Position numbers and translations under genes: made by a program | Assembly: GCF_007828045.1 (NCBI RefSeq) | Contig: NZ_VITN01000001.1 | Location: 310,001-374,000 of the forward strand | Source: Nitrospirillum amazonense | GTDB lineage: Bacteria > Pseudomonadota > Alphaproteobacteria > Azospirillales > Azospirillaceae | Direction: 5' to 3' | Length of the DNA: 64,000 nt | In this document: positions 1-9,171 of the stretch, piece by piece | Position numbering within the stretch: position 1 is the first letter of the stretch | How the letters are laid out: every line of letters begins with the position of its first letter | Notes under the pieces: model-generated | Told to the model about the DNA's origin: nothing | Databases searched by the model: none | The model's input: the letters and a program-made list of their open reading frames with translations, nothing else

Positions 1-2411
1 TGGTGGGAATGGCGGCCACCGGCCGCTACGCCCTGTACGCCACCAGCCAGGAAGGCGCCGTGCGCCTGCAGTCCCCGCCGGCGGACTTCGACACCCAGGA
101 CTATTATGCCCGCGCCCAGCGCAGCCATCGCCTGGCCATCCTGCCGATCCATATCTTTCCCATACAGGGCGTGCCCACCGCCCTGGTTTCCCACGCCTTC
201 CCGGCCATGGTGGGTGACCGCCTCATCGGCGTGGCCGGCGTGGACCTGGACCAGCGGCAGCGCGCCCACATTTATGAAGGGCACCATCCCTTCGGCGCAC
301 CCATCGCCATCATCAACACCTCCGGTGTCTGGGGCTATCACCCGGACCCGGCCCGGCTGGGCAGCGCCGCCACCTTCGGCGACGGACCCGACTATCAGTT
401 CACACCAGGGGAACGGGTGTTCGTCAACCAGGCCCAGCCCTACAGCCTGGAACGCCGCCTGCCCGATGGGTCCCGGCTGCGCCGCTTCACCTGGCCGGTG
501 GACTTGTTCCCCGGCGAGGGCCGGCGCCTGCTGGTCATGGACGTGCCCCTGGACCGGCTGGCGCGGCCCTTCGCCGGTATCCGCACCGCCATCCTGATGG
601 CCGGATTGCTCTGCGCCCTGTTGCTGAGCGGCCTGGTGGTCCTGGCCGTACGCCTGATCGTTGCCAGGCCGCTGCAGCGTCTGCAGGCGGGGGTGGATTG
701 GCTGAAGCGGGGCGAATACGACCGCACCCTGCCCGACCAGAACTGTCCCGACGTCATCGGCGACCTGGCGCGCGGGTTGGAGGACTTCCGCCAGACCTTG
801 GTGGAACGGGACCATCTGCGGCGCGACCTGCAGCGGGTGGCGGCCTGCATCGAGGCGGCGCATGACGCCATCTACATGATGAGCCGCGACTACAAGGTGC
901 TTTACGCCAACGGCCAGGCGTTGACCCTGGTGGGCGTCACCAACGGCGAAACCCTGCTGGGCAAGCGCATTTCCCAATTCGTCATGCCCGAGACGGCCGC
1001 CTCACTGGCGGGGCTGCGCCAGCAGATCGCCGCGAGCCTGGCCCATACCGGGGTGTGGACAGGCCAGGTCGATAACTGGACCACCCTGACCGGCTATCGC
1101 ATCGAGGCGGTGGAGTTCACCGCCAGCAACGACCCCGGCGGTGACATCCTGGTCGTGGCCCGCGACGTGTCGGAACGTGACCGGGTGGAGCGGGAGCGTC
1201 AGATCCTGCAACGCCAGATCCTGCAGCAGGACAAGCTGGAAACGGTGGGCCGCTTGGCCGGCGGTGTCGCGCACGACTTCAACAATCTGCTGGGCGCCAT
1301 CCTGGGCTATGCCGGCTTTCTGGCGGCCGACCTGCCGGCGGACAGTCCCGCGCGCGGCTATGCCGACCGCATCCTGGCGGTGGGTGCCAGCGCCAAGGAA
1401 CTGGTCCGCCAGATCCTGGGCTTCGCCCGCACCGACGCCGGTGTGCAGGAGGTGGTGCCGGCCCGCGCCATCGTGGACGACGCGCAGGTGGTGCTGCGCT
1501 CCACCGTGCCGGCCACGACCCGCCTGACGTGCATGACCGAGGAAGGCCTGCCGCCCCTGCGCGCCAACCAGACGCAGATGATGCAGGTGTTGATGAACCT
1601 GGTCATCAACGCCCACGACGCCCGCCGGGGTGAGACGGGCGATATCACCATCCGCCTGAACCGGGGCCCCCAACCCTTCGCTTTCCCCGACGACTGGGCG
1701 GTGGCGGATATCCTGCCGGCACCGGTGGGCGCCCCGCATGTGGTGCTGGAGGTGACCGACCAGGGAACCGGCTTGGCGCCCGACCACCTGTCCCGCATGT
1801 TCGAACCCTTCTTCACCACCAAGGGCCAGGACAAAGGCACCGGCCTGGGCCTGGCCAATGTGCACAGCATCGTCAAGGCCCATGGCGGCGGCCTGGCGGT
1901 CGCGAGCAAGCCGGGGGCCGGCACCGTCATCCGCATCACCCTTCCCAGCCTGTCGGGTCCCAGCATAACCGCGGGCACGGCGCCCGCAGCCTCCTCTGGC
2001 GGAGCGGCCACGCCTTCGCCTCCCAATCCGGCCCCGGCCCGCCTGCGGGTGCTGGTGGTGGACGACACCGAGGCCATGGGCGAGCTGCTGCGCGAGGGCC
2101 TGACCCGGCGGGGCCACGACGTCACCGTCTGCGGCGAGCCGCAAGCGGCACTGACCCTGCTGGCCGACCAGACGAGGGGCTACAACGCCCTGATCACCGA
2201 CCAGACCATGCCGGGCATGACGGGCCTGAGCCTGATCCATGCCGCCAAGGGCAGGAACCCCGGTCTGATCTGCGTGCTGTGCACCGGCTACAGCGCCAAT
2301 GTGGACGAAGCCACGGCCCGCGCCGGCGGTGCCGATGCCTTTTTCATCAAGCCCCTGTCGGTGAAGATACTGATGGACCGCTTGGACGCGCTGTACGGCA
2401 CCCGGAGTTGA
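1..2411 (+). CDS. hybrid sensor histidine kinase (5' end outside window)
   Basis: This is the 3' part of a membrane-bound hybrid histidine kinase; the reading frame is open at the left edge, so the true start lies upstream. Residue numbers count from the codon at base 3. Residues 1-190 look like the distal half of a periplasmic Cache-type sensor domain. A membrane segment lies at about 193-217, followed by a HAMP-like linker and a PAS domain (about 275-390). The phosphoacceptor His is at about 424 in the motif GGVAHDFNNLLG. The ATPase domain shows the N box (NLVINAHDA), a DQGTGL box and GTGLGLANVHSI. A C-terminal receiver has its phosphoacceptor Asp at about 733 (LITDQTMPGMTG) and a later conserved Lys. 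The HDFNNLL motif and fused receiver match the HisKA/HATPase hybrid class. No partner regulator is visible, so the signal is unknown. Confidence 0.93.
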   Translation, partial: VGMAATGRYALYATSQEGAVRLQSPPADFDTQDYYARAQRSHRLAILPIHIFPIQGVPTALVSHAFPAMVGDRLIGVAGVDLDQRQRAHIYEGHHPFGAPIAIINTSGVWGYHPDPARLGSAATFGDGPDYQFTPGERVFVNQAQPYSLERRLPDGSRLRRFTWPVDLFPGEGRRLLVMDVPLDRLARPFAGIRTAILMAGLLCALLLSGLVVLAVRLIVARPLQRLQAGVDWLKRGEYDRTLPDQNCPDVIGDLARGLEDFRQTLVERDHLRRDLQRVAACIEAAHDAIYMMSRDYKVLYANGQALTLVGVTNGETLLGKRISQFVMPETAASLAGLRQQIAASLAHTGVWTGQVDNWTTLTGYRIEAVEFTASNDPGGDILVVARDVSERDRVERERQILQRQILQQDKLETVGRLAGGVAHDFNNLLGAILGYAGFLAADLPADSPARGYADRILAVGASAKELVRQILGFARTDAGVQEVVPARAIVDDAQVVLRSTVPATTRLTCMTEEGLPPLRANQTQMMQVLMNLVINAHDARRGETGDITIRLNRGPQPFAFPDDWAVADILPAPVGAPHVVLEVTDQGTGLAPDHLSRMFEPFFTTKGQDKGTGLGLANVHSIVKAHGGGLAVASKPGAGTVIRITLPSLSGPSITAGTAPAASSGGAATPSPPNPAPARLRVLVVDDTEAMGELLREGLTRRGHDVTVCGEPQAALTLLADQTRGYNALITDQTMPGMTGLSLIHAAKGRNPGLICVLCTGYSANVDEATARAGGADAFFIKPLSVKILMDRLDALYGTRS

Positions 2412-2426
2412 GGCGCACCGGCGCCG

Positions 2427-3080
2427 TCAGGGGTGGATACGGCTGGGGAACCAGCTGTCCAGGCTGCCACGATCCAGCCAGCGCCCATAGGCGTACGGAG
2501 CGGCATAGGTGCCGCCATAAGGGTAAGCCGATCCATAATAGGGATAGGCACCGTCCACGCCATCGACCAGGCCCGGCCCCCAGGGGCCGCCACCTACCCC
2601 ACCCCAGGGTCCGACACCCCAGGCGCCGTTGCGGGGATGGCCGGTGACGTTGCCTTGCGACACCGATAGCGAGAAGCCAATGCCCGTGTCCTCACACGGC
2701 CGCAAGGGGTTGCCGTCCTGGCCGTAATTCAGGGTGGCGCCGGCACCGCGCTCGATCAGGCCGCCGCCGAAGCCGATACCCATGGTGACACTGCCACCGG
2801 CCCGGCAGCTGGTGTCCTTGGACTTCCAGCCATCATCCTCGGGCGGACGGGCGGCAACCACGCCATCATCCCTGCCGTCGGCCGTGGCGACGCCGGGACC
2901 GTCCAGCACCGGCGGGCGCGCCGGGCCCTCGTCGATGGCGTTTGCCGGCGTGTCGGCCGTCCCGGTCTGCGCCCAGGCGCCACCGCCCATGGCGGTGAGG
3001 CAGGCCACCAGCAACAGGGCGGACACCCCGGATTTGCCAGCGGCTTTGCCCAAGGGCTTGGATGGATGGACGACAGGCAT
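2427..3080 (-). CDS. secreted Gly/Pro/Tyr-rich protein of unknown function
   Basis: I do not recognise this family. The ATG at 3080 is chosen because a GGAG sits 9 nt upstream; an in-frame TTG at 3089 overlaps that site and is less likely. The 217-aa product has a good signal peptide (hydrophobic SALLLVACLTA, then AWAQ). The mature part starts with an Ala/Pro/Asp linker, holds two Cys residues (DTSCRAGG and RPCEDTG) about 30 residues apart that could form a disulfide, and ends in Gly/Trp/Tyr-rich sequence (GPWGGVGGGPWGPG, AYPYYGSAYPYGG). That composition suits an outer-surface or envelope protein. It converges with the kinase at 1-2411 and stands apart from the glycosyltransferase operon upstream by about 180 bp, which include a CCTTAC-N5-GGGGG motif. 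Confidence 0.7.
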   Translation of the reverse strand: MPVVHPSKPLGKAAGKSGVSALLLVACLTAMGGGAWAQTGTADTPANAIDEGPARPPVLDGPGVATADGRDDGVVAARPPEDDGWKSKDTSCRAGGSVTMGIGFGGGLIERGAGATLNYGQDGNPLRPCEDTGIGFSLSVSQGNVTGHPRNGAWGVGPWGGVGGGPWGPGLVDGVDGAYPYYGSAYPYGGTYAAPYAYGRWLDRGSLDSWFPSRIHP

Positions 3081-3238
3081 GGCTTTCAACTCCAGGACCG
3101 GTGCGGGAACCGCATCGGCCCGACCGGGGCGGGCGGCAGGGGGCGGGCGGCAGGCCCATTTCCAATATGGGACGGGCCGGTCCAGTTTCCACGCGTTTCC
3201 TGACAGGAACCTGTCGGCAGGGGCAGCGGGAAGCGCTT

Positions 3239-3254
3239 CCTTACGCCCCGGGGG
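3239..3254 (+). repeat. isolated copy of the origin-type CCTTAC-N5-GGGGG motif
   Basis: The sequence reads CCTTACGCCCCGGGGG. It is a single copy in the gap just after the stop codon of the GT4 glycosyltransferase, and it matches the iterons packed at 21.3-22.1 kb. Its role here is unknown. Confidence 0.6.
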
Positions 3255-3258
3255 ACAC

Positions 3259-4572
3259 TTACTCGGTGGGGGCGGGCTCCGGGGGGGCGGGAGGCGGCTT
3301 CGAACCCGGCGGACGCCGCGATGGCGGGCGGGCGGCCGCCAGATCCTCGATCAAGCGCATTTGGGCCGGCAAGCAGATCGTCTCCAAATCATAGCGGGCC
3401 AGGATGGTTTCCCGCGCCCGGCGGCGCAGGCGTTCCAGCCGCTGGGGGTTTTCCAGGGCCGCCGCCACGGTCTCCGCCAGTTGGCCGGGCGAAAAGAAGT
3501 CCACCAGCAGGCCATTGTGGCCGTGGCGGACCACCTCGCGCACCGGCGCCGTATCCGACGCCACCACCAGGCACCCGGCGGCCATGGCCTCCATCAGGGA
3601 CCAGGACAGCACGAAGGGATAACTGAGGTAGACATGCACGGCCGAGACGCGCAGCACCGACAGGAACGTGGCGTAAGGGACCTTGCCCAGGAAATGGACG
3701 CGCGACAGATCGAGGTGCGCGCCCACCTCCGCCAGGTATTGGGCGCGATAGTGCGGGTGGTCGGTGGGACGTGAGCCGTAGCTGACTTCATCGCCACCCA
3801 GGATCACCACCTGGGCGTTGGGGCGGCGGCGCAACAATTCCGGCAAGGCACGCATGAAGGTGTGGAAGCCGCGATAGGGTTCCAGGTTGCGGTTGACAAA
3901 CGTCACCACCTCGTCCCCCGGCCGCAGGGTCAGTGGGGTGGATGCGCCTTCGGGCGTGACTGTCAGGGTCGCCGCCAGGTCCGGACAAACCATGCGTGTG
4001 TCCACCCCGTCGTGCACGGTGGTGATGCGGTGCCGGACATCGGCCGGGAAGCGCTGCGCCTGCCAGCGCGTGGGCGCAACGCCCCAGTCCATGGCGTGCA
4101 GCCCGTGCAGCAGGACGCTGTTCTTGATGCGGATGCGGAAGGTGTCGTCCAGTGTGCCGGGGAACTCCGGATCGAAGCCGACGTCCTGCCCCCGTGTATT
4201 GTAGAAAAACTCCAGATACGCCAGTAGCTTGGCTTGAGGATAGATGTCCTTCAGGAACAACGCCTCACCCCAGCCGGGGTGGGCGCAGATGACGTCCGGC
4301 GTGAAGTCTTGCCGGCCCAGTTCCATACAGGCCCGCAGCACCGCCTGGCCCCGCCGGACCGCCGCCTCGAACCCGGCCACATAATGATGACTGCCGGGGC
4401 TGGCGCCGGCCGGTGAGGGATAGCGAACCATGGCCATGCCGGGCGGCAGGCTCTGCACCAGCACGTTCGCGTCATCACCCAAGCAAACCACTTCATGCCC
4501 CGCAGCCGCCATCGCCGGCGCCAAATGACGATATTGCCCGGGAAAGTTCTGATGAACGAACAGCAGCTTCAT
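3259..4572 (-). CDS. GT4-family glycosyltransferase
   Basis: Predicted cytoplasmic GT-B retaining glycosyltransferase of 437 aa. The N-terminal start MKLLFVHQNFPGQYRHLAPA is typical of a GT4 group. The donor-binding half carries GDEVVTFVNRNLEPYRGFHTF, VVILGGDEVSYG, and the C-terminal motif VLSWSLMEAMAAGCLVVASD, whose Glu in SLMEAMA is the usual EX7E-type contact to the nucleotide sugar. The start at 4572 is chosen because ATG overlaps the TGA of the methyltransferase (ATGA), which indicates translational coupling. The C-terminal tail is Pro/Arg-rich. It is the last gene of the minus-strand operon running from 10152; the context suggests it modifies a surface or secreted glycan. The sugar and acceptor cannot be read from sequence. 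Confidence 0.88.
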   Translation of the reverse strand: MKLLFVHQNFPGQYRHLAPAMAAAGHEVVCLGDDANVLVQSLPPGMAMVRYPSPAGASPGSHHYVAGFEAAVRRGQAVLRACMELGRQDFTPDVICAHPGWGEALFLKDIYPQAKLLAYLEFFYNTRGQDVGFDPEFPGTLDDTFRIRIKNSVLLHGLHAMDWGVAPTRWQAQRFPADVRHRITTVHDGVDTRMVCPDLAATLTVTPEGASTPLTLRPGDEVVTFVNRNLEPYRGFHTFMRALPELLRRRPNAQVVILGGDEVSYGSRPTDHPHYRAQYLAEVGAHLDLSRVHFLGKVPYATFLSVLRVSAVHVYLSYPFVLSWSLMEAMAAGCLVVASDTAPVREVVRHGHNGLLVDFFSPGQLAETVAAALENPQRLERLRRRARETILARYDLETICLPAQMRLIEDLAAARPPSRRPPGSKPPPAPPEPAPTE

Positions 4573-5165
4573 GATGGCTGGGCGCCGCCGGCCGGCGGCG
4601 TGACGTAGGCGATGGCCCACAGGTTGAAGCTGGGCTTGTCCTTCGTGACCTTCACCGCAGCGAAGCCGGCGGCCAGCAACGCCTTGCCCAAGGTTTGGGC
4701 GGTGAAACCGGTGCGATGCGCCATGTGCTCATTGCCGCGCGCGATGGCGCTGCGCAATCCGAACAGCATGTCCAGGGGCGCAATGGGGCCGGCGGACGAC
4801 ATGTAGACCGCCTCATCCAGCTTGTCCTCAACCACCAGGGCGGCGACAGCCTGCAGATCCGGCAGAGTGATGAGGACGAAGCCGTCGGGCTTCAACACCC
4901 GGCGAAATTCGGCCAAAGCGACCGGCACCTGGTGGGCGTGGAGGTGTTCGACGTTATGGGAGGACCAGACGGCGTCCACGCTGCCATCCGCAACCATGGA
5001 CAGGTCGGTGATGGAAGCGACGATGTCGGGCCGGACCGCCGGATCGATGTCCAGCCGAACCTCACGCCATTCGCTGCTATGAAACAGGCTATGCAGTTTC
5101 TCCGGCTTGTGGACGCCGCATCCGACATGCAGGACGGTGCGTGAAACCGGGGTGTCCAAGGTCAT
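4569..5165 (-). CDS. class I SAM-dependent methyltransferase
   Basis: A 198-aa methyltransferase of the Methyltransf_11 type. The SAM-binding glycine motif is VLHVGCGVHKPEKLH near the N-terminus, followed by an acidic strand end (VRLDIDPAVRPDI), then VDAVWSSHNVEHLHAHQVP and RVLKPDGFVLITLPD, the usual motifs II to IV. The ATG at 5165 is preferred; the TTG two codons upstream has no better ribosome site. It lies between two glycosyltransferases, 20 bp after the large upstream gene and overlapping the downstream GT4 start by 4 bp. A role in O-methylating a sugar residue or capping a glycan is inferred from context only. Confidence 0.85.
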   Translation of the reverse strand: MTLDTPVSRTVLHVGCGVHKPEKLHSLFHSSEWREVRLDIDPAVRPDIVASITDLSMVADGSVDAVWSSHNVEHLHAHQVPVALAEFRRVLKPDGFVLITLPDLQAVAALVVEDKLDEAVYMSSAGPIAPLDMLFGLRSAIARGNEHMAHRTGFTAQTLGKALLAAGFAAVKVTKDKPSFNLWAIAYVTPPAGGAQPS

Positions 5166-5184
5166 GCCCAACTCAATCCCAAAC

Positions 5185-8100
5185 TCACGCCGACGCCGGC
5201 ATGGCGTTGACGGCCGGTACTATCCCCTGGCGGCGCGCCAATTCCAACAGGGCATCATTAATGCGCGGCACGGTCATGCCCAACGGCAGCAACATGCCAC
5301 GGCCATGCATCCGCAAACGTTCCGCCTGGGCGCCCAGGTCAAAGGCGGCGACGGTCAGGCCGGCCGCCAGCATTTCCGTGAGGGTGTAGCACCAGGTTTC
5401 CGGCCAGACGGAGGGGAGGAAGCCCAGATGCGCGTGATAGGCGCGAACCAGGTCCACGCCCTCTTCCGCAGCGTAGGCGCCGGTCACGCGAACATGCCCG
5501 GTTTCCAGCAAAGGCGCGTTGTCGCGGGAGTAGCCCACCAACAGGAATTCCAAAGGCAAGGCCCGGGCCTGGGCATCCCGGGCGCACGCCAGCAGAACGC
5601 CGTATCCCTTGGCATCGCCAATGGCACCGACGACGGCCACCCGCACCATCGACGGCCGGTCCGGCTTTGGCTCCACCGCCGGAATCTCCCGATCCGGATG
5701 GGGTTGCACCGCCAGGCGGATGCCGGATCCGGGGAACTGCGCCGCCAAGCGGCGCGCCGTATCCTGCGTGGGACAGATCACCCGCTGCGCGCCGGCCAGC
5801 AAGGCCGCCATGGACCGGCGCCAGGTCGCGACCGGCGGATACCCCGCCAAGTCCCCGGACCTCAGGAAATGGCCATTGTCACGCACGCACGCTTCACACA
5901 CGGCCACCGCCGGCTCGCCGCAATAATGATCGCTGCCATCCACCAGATTGATGCGCGGGCAGTACCAGACGTAATCATGGATATGCACGTCATAGGACCA
6001 CTGACCGGCCAGCATGGCCAGCAACGCGGCCGGCACGCCCTTGACGTGATGGACCACCATGCGGCCTACGCCCAAGGCCTCCAAGTCACGCAACAGATCC
6101 GGCAAGGCTGCCAAGCCTTCGTACACTAGGGATCGGAGTTGCGGCGCGCCGGCGATTTCCAGCCGGACGCGCGACACCTCCCCCACCTCGTCTCCCCACC
6201 CCTCGGGCCGCACCACCACCACGCCGACACCCTGCGCCCTCAGCGATGCGACCTGGCCGTCCATAAAACGGTCCGTGCCGCCACCCAGGACAGGACAAAG
6301 CAAGAGGCAGGTCTGCCGACCCAGGGTACGTGCCCAGGCCATGTCCAACGCGCGCCGGAACGGCAGCAGCGGATCGGCCGCGATGAAAGCATGCACGGCC
6401 GGTTGATAATCAGGATGCCGCTGGTCCAGCAGCGTGAGTGCCGCTGCGACACGATCCGCCTTTTCCCCGCCGAAGGACGAACCGCCGACATGGCCGACCA
6501 AGATGTCGAGCGCCGCGACGTTGCGCCAACCCCGCGTGTGCGCCCGCCAGCAGAAATCATTTTCCTCGCCATAGCCCCGGCCGAACGTTTCGGCATCGAA
6601 ATAGCCGACGTCATCCAGGCAGTCGCGACGGATGTAGAAACAAAAGCCCACGCCCGTTGGTACGTCCGCGACCTTGCCTGGCAAGGTCGTGGCGGCCAGC
6701 CCATCCAGGAAAGGCACCGAGACATCGGCCAGCGGGGTCCCCTCAGGATCGGGATAACTAAGGATGGTGGCGTCGTTGGACAGCGGGGTCACCGTCCCTA
6801 TCGCGGCGTCCCTATAGGCCGCGGCGGCGAGACGGCGCAGCCAGTCCCCGTGAACCATGGCATCGGCATTCAGCAGAACCACGTCACGATCGGGACGCAA
6901 GGCCATGCCCCGGTTGACCGTGCGCACAAAGCCCAGGTTCCCGGGGTTGCGCAGCACCGTCGCCCAGCCCTCGGTCGCCACCTCGTCCACCAGCGCCGAC
7001 ACGGACGTATCAGCCGGACCATCGGCGATCAGGATGACATCGACAGGTTGTCCTGCCTGCGCCCCCGCCATACTATCGCGCAGTGCCGCCAGGCAGGCCC
7101 GCGTCACGGCGGCATCGCCGTAAACGGGGACGATGATGTCCACCGGCCGCCTCAACCCTGACACGGACGCGCGAGGCCGCACCGCGTCTTCCCCCGGCAG
7201 CACACCGCCTTGCCAATAGGCAGGCTCGCCGGTGGCGGGAAAAAGTGGCCGCACGCCCGGCCCCGCCGACACCGTCTGGGGCTCCACCGGACGCGCGCCC
7301 CCTTCCTCCGGCCGGAAGACCAGCCGGCGTGTCTGCCCGTCCCGGTTCACCAGGTCGAGGGCGACCGGACGCGCCGGGTGGGCGGCATCCCAAGCCTGCA
7401 CTGACCACTCGCCGTTACCCAGCGGAACGGAGCCCGGCGTCGCTGAAGCGGATATGCGGTTGAAGCGTGCCATGAGGCGGGGTGGCCGGGTCATGGCAGC
7501 CGGCAGGGGGGAGCCAGATGCCGGAATGCCATTGACGCTAACCTCGACCTGGGCGTTCCCTGCCAAGTCCGGCGGCACGGTGAAGCTGAACAGACACAGG
7601 CGCGGATCGCGCTGGTCAGGGACCAAGGTGGTTTGGCTTACCGTCAGCCCATTCCATATAAGCTCGGCCCGTACCCCCGGGGCCGCCGCGATGCCCTCGA
7701 TCCGGCCGGCCTGTGTGTAGACCACGGCGGGCACGGCGCCCCCCGCCACCAGCCCACGCAGGGCGGCAAGACAGGTATCGTTGGTTTCGGCATTCCAGGA
7801 AAGCGCGTGGACAAGGCGATCCAGGGCAGCCGTCAGGCCCTCGCGGGATCCCGACAGCGCCTGGAACAAACCGACCGCCGCCAAGGGGTGGGTGCCGTCT
7901 ATCTCCAAGGCGCGGGTAAAGCATCCGGCGGCCTGATGAAGCTCACCTCTGCTCAGGGCGACGACGCCTTCGAGGATGACATCAAGCGCGATTTTTCCGC
8001 CTCGAACCAAACGGGCGGCGTGATGGGCGGCCTCTTCCAGCCGGCCGGCCTCCAAGGTGGCATGCACCAACCCCCGAAGCGCGGCCAGCCGAGTCTCTGG

Positions 8101-8214
8101 TTCGGCCAACGCCAGCCAACCCAAGGTTATGGCCGTGTCAAAGTCCTTCCTAGCCGAAGCCGCTTCCATGTCCTGCAGCGTCCGACCCTGGACTGGAGTA
8201 GATAAGCCGGACAT
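5185..8214 (-). CDS. two-module glycosyltransferase (TPR-like + GT2 + GT4-like)
   Basis: A 1009-aa protein. Residues about 1-170 look like helical TPR repeats (SRGELHQAAGCFTRALEID). A beta-rich stretch follows, then a GT2 module near residues 350-620 with RPVDIIVPVYGDAAVTRACL, a DVILIADGP acidic loop and DVVLLNADAMVHGDWL. The C-terminal 300 residues form a GT4-like fold (AQRVICPTQDTARRLAAQFP, LPLEFLLVGYSRDN, FLPSVWPETWCYTLTEMLAAG). The fused GT2 and GT4 modules suggest that two sugars are added in sequence, perhaps to a secreted protein. Start chosen at the ATG (8214) next to a GTG at 8217; no strong ribosome site is visible, which fits coupling to the gene ending at 8228. Confidence 0.85.
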   Translation of the reverse strand: MSGLSTPVQGRTLQDMEAASARKDFDTAITLGWLALAEPETRLAALRGLVHATLEAGRLEEAAHHAARLVRGGKIALDVILEGVVALSRGELHQAAGCFTRALEIDGTHPLAAVGLFQALSGSREGLTAALDRLVHALSWNAETNDTCLAALRGLVAGGAVPAVVYTQAGRIEGIAAAPGVRAELIWNGLTVSQTTLVPDQRDPRLCLFSFTVPPDLAGNAQVEVSVNGIPASGSPLPAAMTRPPRLMARFNRISASATPGSVPLGNGEWSVQAWDAAHPARPVALDLVNRDGQTRRLVFRPEEGGARPVEPQTVSAGPGVRPLFPATGEPAYWQGGVLPGEDAVRPRASVSGLRRPVDIIVPVYGDAAVTRACLAALRDSMAGAQAGQPVDVILIADGPADTSVSALVDEVATEGWATVLRNPGNLGFVRTVNRGMALRPDRDVVLLNADAMVHGDWLRRLAAAAYRDAAIGTVTPLSNDATILSYPDPEGTPLADVSVPFLDGLAATTLPGKVADVPTGVGFCFYIRRDCLDDVGYFDAETFGRGYGEENDFCWRAHTRGWRNVAALDILVGHVGGSSFGGEKADRVAAALTLLDQRHPDYQPAVHAFIAADPLLPFRRALDMAWARTLGRQTCLLLCPVLGGGTDRFMDGQVASLRAQGVGVVVVRPEGWGDEVGEVSRVRLEIAGAPQLRSLVYEGLAALPDLLRDLEALGVGRMVVHHVKGVPAALLAMLAGQWSYDVHIHDYVWYCPRINLVDGSDHYCGEPAVAVCEACVRDNGHFLRSGDLAGYPPVATWRRSMAALLAGAQRVICPTQDTARRLAAQFPGSGIRLAVQPHPDREIPAVEPKPDRPSMVRVAVVGAIGDAKGYGVLLACARDAQARALPLEFLLVGYSRDNAPLLETGHVRVTGAYAAEEGVDLVRAYHAHLGFLPSVWPETWCYTLTEMLAAGLTVAAFDLGAQAERLRMHGRGMLLPLGMTVPRINDALLELARRQGIVPAVNAMPASA

Positions 8215-8227
8215 CACGCGGATCGTA

Positions 8228-9031
8228 TCATCGCGGCAGGACCGCGACCTTCATCGCCATCAAAGGATCCTGGGGCTGGCTGGAACGGCATAGCACCCCT
8301 GCCTGCCCCTCAACGTCGCCATGGCGCAGGAAACGAGCAGTGTAATCCAGGCGGTGGGTGGTGGCCAATGGTCCCACCAAGCGGAAGCCGGCGCCCAGCA
8401 GGGGCAGACCCCGGCCCTGGGTCCCCGCCAAGGTGCCGGCCTTCACCCAGGTACCGGCCTGGTCGATCGGATTGGCGGCGCAATATTCCAGACAGTCCGC
8501 CAGTTCGGGCGAACCGACGACGGTGAAGCCCTCAAGCCACAGCAGGTGATCGCCGGCCGACGCCCATTCGCCGCCAGCGAAAACCTTGTCCCCCATGCGC
8601 TGGATGTGCGCGACCAACCGCACGTCGACGTTGGCGGGAACCGTCTCATCCCCCAACCGCTGCACACCGATGGCAACCGAGGAGGACAGCTGACCGTTCA
8701 GGGTCAAGGTGGTGAGCAGCAACGGCGCCGAATCCGCCGTAACCAACACGGCCACGCCGTTCGACCCGCTGATCCAAGCCGACGCGCTGAGACCGTCCGG
8801 TGTCAGGAATTGCGGAACCTTGCGCCCGGGTTCCGGAAGTGACGAGAGCTGGACACAGGGGAAGGTCACGCCCTTGATCTGCTGCCGTCCTTCGGCACCG
8901 AGGCGGGCGGTGATGTAATAGGTTCCTTCCGGCAGGGCCATGACCTTGGGCGTCGCCCGCAGCGGGTCGCCCCCAGGGGCAGGAGTGGTCACCGCCGTCG
9001 TGCCGGCCGTCGCCAGGATATTAGGCTGCAT
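8228..9031 (-). CDS. protein of unknown function in glycosylation operon
   Basis: I do not recognise this 267-aa protein. It has no signal peptide or membrane segment. The sequence is rich in short beta-strand-like stretches (GTYYITARLGAEGRQQIKGV, LLLTTLTLNGQLSSSVAIGV, VDVRLVAHIQRMGD, HRLDYTARFLRHGD), suggesting one or two beta-sandwich domains. There are three Cys (FPCVQL, LADCLEYC), plus one near the end (VLCRSS). It sits 13 bp before the large glycosyltransferase and 140 bp after the RTX protein, so it probably belongs to the same transcript. A role in recognising carbohydrate or the acceptor protein is only a guess from position. Confidence 0.65.
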   Translation of the reverse strand: MQPNILATAGTTAVTTPAPGGDPLRATPKVMALPEGTYYITARLGAEGRQQIKGVTFPCVQLSSLPEPGRKVPQFLTPDGLSASAWISGSNGVAVLVTADSAPLLLTTLTLNGQLSSSVAIGVQRLGDETVPANVDVRLVAHIQRMGDKVFAGGEWASAGDHLLWLEGFTVVGSPELADCLEYCAANPIDQAGTWVKAGTLAGTQGRGLPLLGAGFRLVGPLATTHRLDYTARFLRHGDVEGQAGVLCRSSQPQDPLMAMKVAVLPR

Positions 9032-9119
9032 GGGTCTACCAATACGGAAGAGAATGGAAGCACCTGAACCCTGCCCTGGAATAAATGCGAATGCAAGAAA
9101 GACCGTGGCCCAGAAACGA

Positions 9120-9146
9120 CTATGGCGGGCACAAGGCCCGCCATAG
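9120..9146 (-). terminator. hairpin between RTX gene and glycosylation genes
   Basis: A perfect 11-bp stem (CTATGGCGGGC / GCCCGCCATAG) with a 5-nt loop lies 26 bp after the stop codon of the RTX gene. On the minus strand it is followed by TCGTTTCT, only moderately T-rich. It may act as a partial terminator, keeping the exoprotein message more abundant than the downstream glycosyltransferases. Confidence 0.7.
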
Positions 9147-9171
9147 TGTAACTCATGTATAGACGACTTGA

